DNA from: Megalonaias nervosa
Lineage: Eukaryota; Mollusca; Bivalvia; Unionida; Unionidae
NCBI GenBank assembly: GCA_016617855.1
Contig: JAECUM010003274.1
Coordinates: 89,376-153,375, forward strand
Length of the DNA stretch: 64,000 nt
Direction: 5' to 3'
Shown here: positions 55,099-64,000 of the stretch, in pieces
Position numbering within the stretch: position 1 is the first letter of the stretch
How the letters are laid out: the number at the start of each line of letters is the position of its first letter
The notes under the pieces: model-generated
The model's database searches: none
What the model saw: the letters and a program-made list of their open reading frames with translations, nothing else
What the model was told of the DNA's origin: nothing
Made by a program: the position numbers and the translations under genes

Positions 55099-55696
55099 GA
55101 TACTATTACAAACTGAGTAAGAGCTATTCTAAATTTATCATTTGATATTGTGTACTGGTATGATACCATATCAAAAATGTTTGTATACATAACATATCAA
55201 GTCAAGGTGTAAAGGGATCCCTGCATGATTGTATAAATAAACTGGTCACATAATCTTTGCTTAGACAACGGGGTATAACATCATTATACCTATTCTGCCA
55301 TTAAAAAAAAACTGACTGTACGTAATTCACCTATTATACATTTAATCTGGCATGTCCAATTTCACCATTATAAATTAACACCATTTTGCTTCAATGTTAA
55401 ATACATTTCAAAACAAAGTTTAAGAGACTCCATCATCAAAATGACATGATTTATATTTTTCATATTATTGTAGTGTTTATTTTACCAAACCCTTCATGTA
55501 ATACCTCCACAAATATTAACTTTAATGATGTATCTACAGTACAGAATATCAAGTTCATTTTTCTTAATGAAATCCCCACAGCAACATAAATACACTACAA
55601 ACAAATCAAAGAAATTGGTAGAGACAAAGCACATAAAATATTACTAGTTTCTGCATAGAAAATGAACCAAATTCACCTCAACATCTGTTGTTTTCA
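55099..55696. other. unique sequence, no gene seen
   Basis: No supported feature. Confidence 0.35.
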
Positions 55697-55861
55697 ACCA
55701 TCCTCATGGGCGCCCTCACAATGGGTCAAGCCCCCTCCCCCTCCCAATTTTTCACCTCGAAACATGTTCTAGCCTTCGTCTGAAAAGTTCAATAGCTAAC
55801 CACTACATGTTTGCGCCCCTCCCCCTCCGAAAATAATTCTGCAGGCGCCCCTGACCATCCT
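55697..55861. mobile_element. hAT-type MITE, 149 bp, with 8-bp target duplication
   Basis: Element 55705-55853 starts CATGGGCGCCCTCA; the right end inverted reads CAGGGGCGCCTGCA (11 of 14 match). An exact 8-bp direct repeat ACCATCCT flanks it (55697-55704, 55854-55861). Two CCCCTCCCCCTCC blocks lie inside. Short and non-coding. Confidence 0.83.
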
Positions 55862-56700
55862 CCATTCTAAGACATTTAAAAGAATACACCACCTGATATT
55901 ATCAATTGGTTCACTGAACAAATGCAAAGCCGACTGTTTCTCTTGTATGTGACCTTGTCAGTTATTTTTAGCTGACTAGATTATCCCTGACCTAGATAAC
56001 CACGTCTGACAGGCCACTATCAGCTGATCATAGAGGTAAACATGGTCTGTGCTGTTTAATAACAACATTAGAAGCTTCTATATATAGTGTATTTCACAAT
56101 ATCTGGATGACTCATTTGGAAGCATAAAATGCTGGTCAGAGGTTGGGACTGTCACATGTACATTTCACTTTGCTATATTCTTTAGTATTATCTTAATCCA
56201 TGGTCTATGTGTATATAAAACTCGGTAAATAATTCAAACACATTCTTGTCCAACGGATTCAAATCATATCTCCCTGACTGTCCTGGTGACCTCTGAATTA
56301 GCCAAGGAAATGCAGCTTTCAGAAATCTGAAAGTGAATCAAATTATTTGGCACACACTGATGCTCTTTAAACCATACTGTCCAGTGTCCCAAATACCAAG
56401 GGATAATATTTCATCTGATTGTGTGATAAAATTTGCAAATATGGTAATAATATAGGTCACCTGAAAATAACACTTACGCTGTCAGATCTTCATGTAGGAG
56501 AATGGAGATCTGATTTTAATCAGATTCCATTCTTGTAAGATGGCTCTTTTTCCATCCTGAATCCTGTACATGCTGGATAACTAAAAATCTGGGACTGTGG
56601 AAGGTGGTGGAATTAAGAGTTGGGAGTGAATTCCCAAGCCCATTCCATAAACAAAAAAAACAACAAAGAAATTCAATAAATATATGAGGAATTTAAAAGA
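55862..56700. other. unique sequence, no gene seen
   Basis: No coding signal. 56480-56535 (TGTCAGATCTTCATGTAGGA, ATGGAGATCTGATTTTAATC) is related to 53565-53625. Confidence 0.35.
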
Positions 56701-56714
56701 GAGATAAAAAGGAG

Positions 56715-56832
56715 GATAGGCTGATCTGACACACAATTTTCATGTATTTATGGGTAGGCAGATATGACACAATTTTCATGTATTTATGGATAGGCAGATA
56801 TGACACGATTTTCATGTATTTATGGAATTTTT
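56715..56832. repeat. minisatellite, unit about 41 bp, about 3 copies
   Basis: Units contain GGCAGATATGACACAATTTT and CATGTATTTATGGATA. Confidence 0.88.
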
Positions 56833-57036
56833 AGCATATTTGAAAACTTACCATGAATCTTACAAGTTGTCACAGAACTTGATCCTCTACATGATTTTGA
56901 AATAATACATTTTGAACTGTTTTGTTTTGGATTTTGGGCAGTTTTTGTTGGTTTTAATGACATTTTTGCACATTAACAGCATCATGGTGATAAAATGGGA
57001 GCCATGTGCCTTCCCCAAGGACATACTAAGGGAGAT

Positions 57037-57115
57037 GATCCAAGTTGGCCTAGGTGTGTATCAAACCACCAACTCTTGGATTAGGAGGCAGAAGCACTAC
57101 CTAGCTAGTCTGTGG
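57037..57115 (-). repeat. tRNA-like SINE head fragment
   Basis: On the minus strand TAGCTAGGTAGTGCTTCTGC (A box region), then CTCCTAATCC and GGTGGTTTGATACACACC (B box region) give a degenerate tRNA-like arrangement, similar to 27626-27697. An old SINE head and not a functional tRNA. Confidence 0.5.
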
Positions 57116-57672
57116 CTCACAGTATATACTGAAAACCAGGCAAACTAGGACTTGTCATCTTTTTCATGTACCATATGAAGTGATACATGATCATTTTAAG
57201 AAGTTAACATTTTGGGAGGAAATCCCTCATCCATTTGTAAAAGTGCAAAATTTGTGAACAAAGACATAAAACTTTCAGCACAGTTAGTTGCGGATTATAT
57301 ATATCAATGCAAAAGGCAACATTCAAAACTTGTTACACGTGTACAAAAAATCATTTAATAGCCAGTTTCAAGAGAAGCCTATCTGTTGCTTTGTATCTAT
57401 GTGGAGTGAGTTTTCATGCAATGCTTAGGGTACATCATGAAATAAATAAGCTACAGTTAATTCTGATTCGCATTTACTGTTTTACCCTGAACCTTAGCAA
57501 ACAATAACCACCAATCAGAACTGAATGTGACACACTGGAAGTGTACAATTCAAATCTAAGTAGACAGGATACAAAGAAACAGAATATTCATGTCAAAGTG
57601 GTTTTTAAATAATCAGTAAAGTTTTAAATCATACATGACAAATGGAATGTATCTTTTATACTGATGTATGTA
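57116..57672. other. unique sequence, no gene seen
   Basis: Open frame 57307-57507 is unrecognised. Confidence 0.35.
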
Positions 57673-57673
57673 A

Positions 57674-58014
57674 TCAGTGGATGAACAGGTGTGATTTGGA
57701 TTTTTAATGTAGCTTTAACAATTTTTCAGTCATATCACTACGATGTTTGTAGTGTGACAGTTTATAGTGATGTCTAGCACTGGTGCATCATGCTGCAGAC
57801 ATGTAGCATCATGTCCCACCCAGTCATATTATCCTGACACCAGGCCGACCAGTCCTAACAGTAACCTCTTAATGCTGAGTGCTGAGCGAGGCAGCAGTTA
57901 GTACCATTTTTATAAGTCTTTGGTATGACTCGGCCGTGGATCGAACCCACAACCTCCCGCATCCAAGACAGACTCTCTAACCACTAGGCCACCAGAGTGG
58001 TCAGCGGATGAACA
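57674..58014 (-). mobile_element. tRNA-derived SINE (family C), copy 2, with target duplication
   Basis: SINE 57688-58000 is flanked by TCAGTGGATGAACA and TCAGCGGATGAACA (57674-57687, 58001-58014), a 14-bp duplication with one mismatch. On the minus strand the A box is TGGCCTAGTGG (57981-57991) and the B box GGTTCGATCC (57938-57947), both better preserved than in copy 1. The body is homologous to 50090-50402 over its full length. Confidence 0.9.
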
Positions 58015-58440
58015 TGCTGATGGAATGAAATAATTATTATGTAATTAGTGGCAGGGGGTAGATTTCAAACCACCTGGTGTTAATTTGTAGAAGGAAATAG
58101 TTTTTCTTATTAATCTGACAGAAATGACTGCATATGCCTCTGACATATTTTCAACTTCAAGAATAAAAAGGCAAGCAACCAATGATCATTTTGTATTGCA
58201 CTTGATAATTCTTACGTACCTGCTAATTCCTGGTTATGAAAGTGTTATGTGTCAGACCTAGTTATTATTAGCCTCTTGCATACTTGCCATTATTATGGTT
58301 GCATTAACAAGCAGCACCTTGAGTGCCCAGGAGACACTCTCATACTGCAAGTACCCACATCCTGATAATGAAAGGGGGGAAGAGGTAAAAAAATAATGCT
58401 CCCATGATGGCTCAATCAAGGTACAACACTGCAGTATATG
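58015..58440. other. unique sequence, no gene seen
   Basis: No supported feature. Confidence 0.35.
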
Positions 58441-58441
58441 C

Positions 58442-58840
58442 AATGCTACATTCAGTTCAGTAGAATCAAAGCTAGTCTCACATACCAGTACCGGCTGAAC
58501 CCGACACTCGGACCCAGAAAGAGGTGAGATGGCAATGGTTGGTAAAGGTAAGCTCTTTAGACCACTCGGCCCGACAGGGCACCAAATAAAAAATTTAATA
58601 AAATTGGCTGCATTAATCAGTTAAGTGTAATGCTACATTCAGCTCAGAAGAATCAAAACTTTTCTCACATACCCACACTGGCCAAACACGACACTCAAAC
58701 CCACAAAGACGAGGTGAGGTGGCAGTGGTCCATAAAGGCAAGCACTTCAGACCCCTCAGCCACACTGGGCCCCAAATGTGTAATTAAACTGGCTGCATTA
58801 ATCAGTAAATGTAATGCTACTTTCAGTTTAGTGCAATCAA
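58442..58840 (-). repeat. tandem duplication (about 185 bp, 2.2 copies) of a unit holding a SINE head
   Basis: Unit starts at 58442, 58629 and 58813 begin AATGCTAC(A/T)TTCAG and run to GGCTGCATTAATCAGT. The first two contain a family B SINE head fragment (GAGGTGAGATGGCAATGGTT and CGACACTC(G/A)(G/A)ACCC match 49150-49200). The SINE fragment was carried along by duplication. Confidence 0.75.
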
Positions 58841-59919
58841 ATTTGTCATTAATTTGCTTTAACAATGAGCCACTGACCCAAAAACAAAACTTTCAACACA
58901 TTTACTAGTACACACTTCCTGTTTCACCAGACTACTTACTGGTGACACAGGCATTTCCTAACACTACTACCTAATGGAAAGTTTTAATCAAAATGCTTCC
59001 TGGCTATCGCTATGTACAAGGATGAAGGAAGGACACATGGGAAAAACACGGAATTACTGATTTCACACAAAAATAGACACTGATGATCTTTCAGCATGAG
59101 AGAAACATCACCTTCGAAAGCCCAATATACCGAATGTAGTCTTAGAGTTGTGTTCACTTCAAAGATACAACCTCATCTAAAATTCCTGCATTTTCCTGAG
59201 GGTCATTTTTACATTTTTATTCAATCACTGAATTCTCTTTAAATCAGTCACCCCTAGTTCCTCGAGTTAAGGCAGTCGGTCACAAAACAAAATTTTTACA
59301 GCTTAAAAAAATATTTCCATTTGTACAAAATAAACTCAAGAAACAGAGACCACAAGACCATAAACTGATCTGTTTTATGAAATACAATTAAAAAAAGACC
59401 TTCTTGTGCTATTCACGATTTTCAGTAAAGTTTTGCATGCATAGAATAATGTGGTTCTCTACACTGTACTGAGAGAGACAGGTGTAAGGTGAAGTTGTTT
59501 GCCTTGCAACATGCAAAATGGGGTGAATATTGGCATACATGTAGGCCACATTCATGTACTGTGGCTGATATTTCTTTGGATACTGTACATGTGGAAACTG
59601 TACATGACCTAAGAACACAGCTAACCAAAATGGTCCTCTCATGCACTTGAAAAATCTGTCTGAATTAATCTAATGAAAAATCTGTCTGAATTAATGTAAA
59701 AGTACACTATCTTTATTGGTTATTAAAATAGGGAAAAATTAATTTTGCCACACTAGAAAATACCAGCTTCTGAAAGTTCAATGAATGAATTAAAAGAATA
59801 TATAAAAAGTAAAAAAGGTTATTGGCTCCTTTTTTGTTTACAATATACCTTTGAAGGCCAGGAAGTGAAAATTATTTAGTGGAGCTAGCAGTTTTCTGAC
59901 AGGTGTACATTTTGGCTCA
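58841..59919. other. unique sequence, no gene recognised
   Basis: Minus-strand frames 59409-59646 are unrecognised. AATGAAAAATCTGTCTGAATTA-type text is duplicated near 59650-59695. Confidence 0.35.
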
Positions 59920-61102
59920 TGGTCATTCTGTACCCAAGTCATTTCGTACCCAGTGGAAATTGGTCATTTCATACCCAAGGTGCTGGTCATTTCGTACCCA
60001 AGGTTGTAGTCGTTTGGTACCCATTAATTTACAAGGTCAAATATACAGTACTGTCATATTTACCGCTCCCTCTCTAGGCCTAATCCTTTTCCTACCTTAA
60101 AAATTGCATGAGCAAAGCATATCCGGGCAAAAAATTGACCAAATACAAATAATTACAGTAACTGTATTGTTTTCACTGTATAATAGCATCTATGTACTAA
60201 AAAGAATTTTAAAAAATTCACATTGCCAGTAAAAATAAAAATAAAACGCTGGCCAGGTTTAAATAACTGAATAAGTCCATTCTTTTTTCTATCGTTCAAA
60301 TTAACAAACATTATAATAAATTATTAGTGCCTGAGTAAAACAAATTAAATTTCCAAAAATCCCCAGTAAACAAGTGAGGTAAATATAGTATTAATGTCAA
60401 ATAATTCTTGACATAGAATTTAGTATGATTTCTCCGAATCAAAAGACTGCTGAATAACAGAGACCTCGTGTAATTATTTCAAAGTATAACAAAAACAAAT
60501 AAATAATCAAACACAAGTGAAACTGAACTAAGCTTGAAAGCTTCAGCTTACTAGATATCTGTATTTTAACATTAGATAGCCTGACATTTCAGTTATGCTG
60601 CCCGTTAAAGTATACACGGTCATGCAGAATTCATATAATATTATCCCCTAATTATGTTCCTATTATTATTTTTATTATCCATTTATATATAGCCATTACT
60701 TCACTAAAATGTAGATTCATTTTAGCATTGATCGGTCGTGTAATTACCTTTGTAATTTTGTATGCCTCTATCTATCTATCTGTATATCTATCTATCACAA
60801 AGGAAAAAAAGGAACATTAAACAGCTTTAAACAGTTTGAAATACATATGAAATATCTTTTTTATATGATACTGGTGGTTATATTTGTACTTTAGGTACAA
60901 AATGACTACAGCATTGGGTTCGAAGCAACCAGCAACTTGGGTAATCTTTTCATATGATATTGGTGGTTACATTTGTACTTTAGGTAAGAAATGACCATAG
61001 CACTGGGTACGAAATGACCAGGACCTTGGGTACGAAACCACCATTGTTTTGGGTACAAAACGACTCATTTGGGTATGAAATGACTTGGGTACGAAATGAC
61101 CA
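59920..61102. mobile_element. fold-back-type element, about 1.18 kb
   Basis: The left arm (59920-60025) is built of TCATTTCGTACCCAAG-type units; the right arm (about 60885-61102) is built of the inverse, CTTGGGTACGAAATGA. The outermost 34 bases are inverted repeats differing at about three positions. The arms are thus made of short tandem repeats, and the right arm is longer. The centre is AT-rich without coding capacity. No clear target duplication was found. Superfamily not assigned. Confidence 0.7.
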
Positions 61103-61364
61103 GATACAGTACATTTTAACTATGGCCAAGATGTATGCTCTATAACCCGTAGTACATCCATCAATCATATGCCAAAACTAAATTAACAATAAATAAGATA
61201 TATCAGATATTTTTTTAATAGCCAGGATAACCACTTAGGAAAACCTGGGACATGCATTTTCTTCAAAGATCTAACCACATGCAAAATACCAAACTGTAGA
61301 GCACCACCTAGGACAGATTTCCAAGAAATTCCAACAGGACACTGAAAATCTCAATGTGGCTATG
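61103..61364. other. unique sequence, no gene seen
   Basis: No supported feature. Confidence 0.35.
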
Positions 61365-61490
61365 TAAGAAAGCTTGCCAGCCGTTTCCTGTGGGTCATCA
61401 GTTTTTACTGGGGTTATCACTGGTTCTTCCTCCACCAGTGATACATGCCACCATGTGTAACTTATCTTGTGCTGAGAATGGCTAGTCTGA
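61365..61490 (+). repeat. SINE family B body fragment
   Basis: Plus-strand blocks AAGAAAGCTTGCCAGCCGTT, TTCTTCCTCCACCA and CTTATCTTGTGCTGAGAATGG follow the order of the SINE body at 48991-49231 (read minus). The tRNA head and tail are not seen. Confidence 0.65.
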
Positions 61491-62610
61491 TACCCAGACT
61501 ACACTCTTCTCCATTATGACAGTTAGGTGACTGGTAATGAAGAGAAGTGTTGGAGAGATGGTCAGGGTACTAGACTTAGAAATGGCATTAACACCTACCC
61601 CCCCCAAAAAAAAAATATGCAAACAATGAATGTGGACAATACTCCATTACAAGAATATTCTGGAAATAAATATCACTGGCAGTTGCCAACATTGTTACAA
61701 AAAAATCAGTATCAAAAGTTTTACAAAAACATTTATAGTTATTTGCACAAAACAATAAAAATGAAAATTGTAAATTAAAAAACTCTGATGTTTTCATTTT
61801 AACTGATATCCTTCAAAAAGGGCTGCAGATGGGATGCTTTGTTTTCTCTTGAAGGGGCTACCAATGGTCATTTTTTCCAACACTGATATATCACCTATTC
61901 ATATCATACTTCTTTTATGGCTCTTAAACCCTTCAAAGGCCCTGTCCAAGATCAAAGTAAATTTACATGTAATCAGATTGTGTACCCAAAACTTGCACAT
62001 GCTCTAAGTATTCAAAACAGTTTCAAGTCCTACTACTAACATTAGTACCTCCTTCGCTGTAGCTACTTCAAGTTACTGAAACAATGAAAGGAAGTTATTC
62101 TATGTCAACAGACCTTTCTTTGTTTGCCACTGTCTGCATAATTAATGAAGTGTGTCAGCATGCAATATCACGTAAAATCGAGAAAACATCATTTGAACTC
62201 AAAATATACGCCTTTCTATATATGTTTCTATGTTGAATGTTCTCCGTAGCAGCCCTAATAAAATATAACAAACACATTTTTTTTCAAAAATTCTTTTAAA
62301 ATGCGTATTGACCTAAACCAAAACAAAGAGAGCAGAACACCTATGACTATGTTGGACTTGACATACTGGCCAGAGACTCCATGCTTCGCGTTTAACTACA
62401 ACTTTCTTTCAAATAAACAATAACAATTGACTAGCAGCCACAGTAATAATAGAAAATACATATATTTGCTTAATGTAAAGAAAATTTGATATTTTGAAGT
62501 GAAGTTTTATTTAGAAAGGTCACGATTTCCACCATTTTCCAATTTATTGAACGGGCTCATGCCCTGAATAAAATTGAATATCTAACTTCTTATTTGAGAA
62601 ACATATTTGC
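61491..62610. other. unique sequence, no gene recognised
   Basis: Open frame 61527-61778 is unrecognised and partly poly-A. Confidence 0.35.
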
Positions 62611-62617
62611 CACTTAC

Positions 62618-62730
62618 CTTAAAATGTAGAGAAATGCCTCTTCATTCAGTCTGCCGGAAAAGATACGATGGCAAGATTTCTTGAGAAGCAGAAACGCGCA
62701 ACGAATGTGCACTTACATTGGTCTCCCTCC
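62618..62730 (-). other. putative non-coding first exon, possibly of the YPEL gene
   Basis: On the minus strand CATTTTAAG is followed by GTAAGTGGC, a strong splice donor at 62618/62617. The sequence upstream is CpG-bearing and only a very short frame (MKRHFSTF) starts before the donor, so the exon would be untranslated. It is the nearest convincing minus-strand donor upstream of the YPEL acceptor at 33358. The 5' limit is a guess and the link to YPEL is inference. Confidence 0.4.
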
Positions 62731-62739
62731 AGAAGTCTG

Positions 62740-62900
62740 TCTGCAATGTTTATCTCGCTAAGTCCTGGCGGAAATTATGTGACGTAAGACCACGTGATCA
62801 GTAATGGGTTGCTCTCAGCAACGTAAACACTGGCACGTGATTTTGGCAAAATGTAAACAATGACGTTATGATCTAAGTTCGGTGAAAACAAGGACAGTAC
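62740..62900. promoter_or_regulatory. putative TATA-less promoter with CRE-like and E-box motifs
   Basis: Within about 90 bp there are two CRE-like sites (TGACGTAA at 62780-62787, TGACGTTA at 62861-62868) and two CACGTG E-boxes (62791-62796, 62834-62839), all CpG-containing in otherwise CpG-poor DNA. It lies directly upstream of the minus-strand splice donor at 62618. Confidence 0.4.
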
Positions 62901-63142
62901 CTTGGCCTTAGGAGCACATCGCATTGCACTGTTGGAAACTTGAAATAAATATATATTCTTCCTTTTTATTAAATCGATGTAGGATTTTTTTTATATATCA
63001 ATCAATATTTTGTAACATAGTAAACATGTGTCTATGTAAATAGATAGGGGCGCATTTTCATATAACCTATGAAAATATCGAATGTTGACTTTTCATGCAT
63101 ATTGCTGGCATACTTTTATAAACATGACATCAGCGTTAAAGG

Positions 63143-63145
<3 letters not shown>

Positions 63146-63187
<42 letters not shown>
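63146..63187. repeat. (CT)n microsatellite
   Basis: About 42 bp of CT dinucleotides. Confidence 0.95.
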
Positions 63188-63192
<5 letters not shown>

Positions 63193-63270
63193 GATGTTTG
63201 TGAATGCCACACAGATTTACCTCTCATGTCATTCGAAACCCATTATGAGCCGGCCACCAGTTACTTTTGA

Positions 63271-63309
63271 GTCGGACGAGCCCCAAATGTAGGGGAGACT
63301 ACGTCCGAC
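63271..63309. other. inverted repeat (hairpin)
   Basis: GTCGGACG (63271-63278) and CGTCCGAC (63302-63309) are exact complements, with CCCC and GGGG blocks further inside. It lies in CpG-rich sequence. Role unknown; could be the end of a mobile element. Confidence 0.5.
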
Positions 63310-63333
63310 TGTTGTGGTCGGGAATTGTCTATT

Positions 63334-63350
63334 CGTCGCACAGTGCGACG
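63334..63350. other. 17-bp CpG-rich palindrome
   Basis: CGTCGCACAGTGCGACG is symmetric around a central A with perfect 8-bp arms. It lies 25 bp from the preceding hairpin. Confidence 0.6.
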
Positions 63351-64000
63351 CTTATACGCTGGGCCGAATTATCCAATAGGCATTCTGCATAAGGCCATGC
63401 TACTGAAAAATGTATACACAAAGAGGCAGAGTCGTGTCAATGCCTGCTGTTTTATTTAAAGAAATGCCTAGGGCCTGTAAGGACTTTGATCGAGCCCTGC
63501 TTATACCACCAGACTAAAAGGTCCGTTCCAGCTAAGGGCGGTTAACGTGCCAAATGGTTATAATAATATAGAGATAAGGAGCAGGGAAATTTTCAGCAAT
63601 GGCCGCAGACAAGTAAATCACCTTCGGACGAAAATGAGGCAAGAAAAGAAATTTTAAATGTACGTTCTTCGTCAGCAGGTTGAAGTAGTCGTAGTGGTAC
63701 ATTTAAAGTTCATATTGGTAGCAGTGGTAGTAGTGTTGTTATTGCTACTGCTTCTGTTGTTGTTGTTGAAGAAGAAGAAGAATATGATGATGGTGGTGGT
63801 GGTGGTGAAAATACAAAGACATCCCGACATGTTTCAATCGCCAAGGGCGTTATTGGTCCATTATTTTGTCTGAATACTAATTCAACTGAGTTCTGCCACA
63901 GTTCAACTTAAGCCCAGAGTGTAATAGACTTGCTGAGTCAGTTACGTCTATAGTACAATTCACACGGGTCACGTAGGCATTCAGATACCAACTATTTCGG
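63351..64000. other. right end of window, no gene recognised
   Basis: GC is higher than average. Trinucleotide-rich stretches (GTTGTTGTT, GAAGAAGAA, GATGGTGGTGG) occupy about 63715-63815 and account for the open frame at 63658-63873. Confidence 0.4.

Noticed and set aside
63658..63873. 71-codon frame rich in V, L and K
   Set aside because: It is a reading of trinucleotide repeats.

Overview
The window looks like nuclear DNA of an invertebrate animal, most likely a mollusc (inference). It is AT-rich, has no operons and shows spliced-gene signals. It is packed with minisatellites, and carries tRNA-derived SINEs, a CR1/L2-like LINE, hAT and pogo-type DNA transposons and one nearly pristine LTR retrotransposon. 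Almost every open reading frame in it is either a reading of a tandem array or part of a transposon.

Only one host gene is recognised. A minus-strand exon at 32902-33358 encodes the N-terminal 35 residues of a Yippee-like (YPEL) zinc-binding protein, with an acceptor and a donor around it. A minus-strand splice donor at 62611-62618, next to a CpG-bearing stretch with CRE-like and E-box motifs, is a plausible non-coding first exon of the same gene. If so, 33.4-62.6 kb is a roughly 29 kb 5'UTR intron and everything left of 32.9 kb is the next intron, because the rest of the Yippee domain is not visible in the window.

Layout. 0-13 kb: at least ten unrelated minisatellite arrays (units of about 25-80 bp), a (TA)n tract and a four-copy dispersed repeat. 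13-16.3 kb: a nested transposon cluster in which a hAT-like element with 17-bp perfect terminal inverted repeats interrupts one copy of a dispersed family and itself contains another copy. 16.3-32.3 kb: more arrays (one with a 314-bp higher-order period), two DNA-transposon derivatives (20640-20848, 26358-26803) and a BED-finger hAT relic (30919-32325), all three inside minisatellites, plus a broken hAT transposase and repeats carrying nuclear-receptor-like motifs. 32.9-33.4 kb: the YPEL exon. 34.66-41.66 kb: a complete 7.0-kb Ty3/gypsy-class element. 41.7-64 kb: more arrays, SINEs of two families, a 5'-truncated LINE (50.8-52.5 kb), a small hAT-like MITE, a fold-back element (59.9-61.1 kb), the putative YPEL promoter, and hairpin-rich sequence at the right end.

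The most notable object is the LTR retrotransposon at 34662-41663. It has near-identical LTRs, a 5-bp target duplication, a primer-binding site, a purine tract and one unbroken 1456-codon gag-pol frame. Its order is gag, protease, integrase, reverse transcriptase, RNase H: integrase comes before RT, as in Ty1/copia, but the domains are Ty3/gypsy-like. That arrangement defines the Gmr1-like group, first described from deuterostomes. Its capsid region resembles the SCAN domain, which is thought to descend from a Gmr1-like gag. All catalytic residues looked for are present, so this copy may be recently active.
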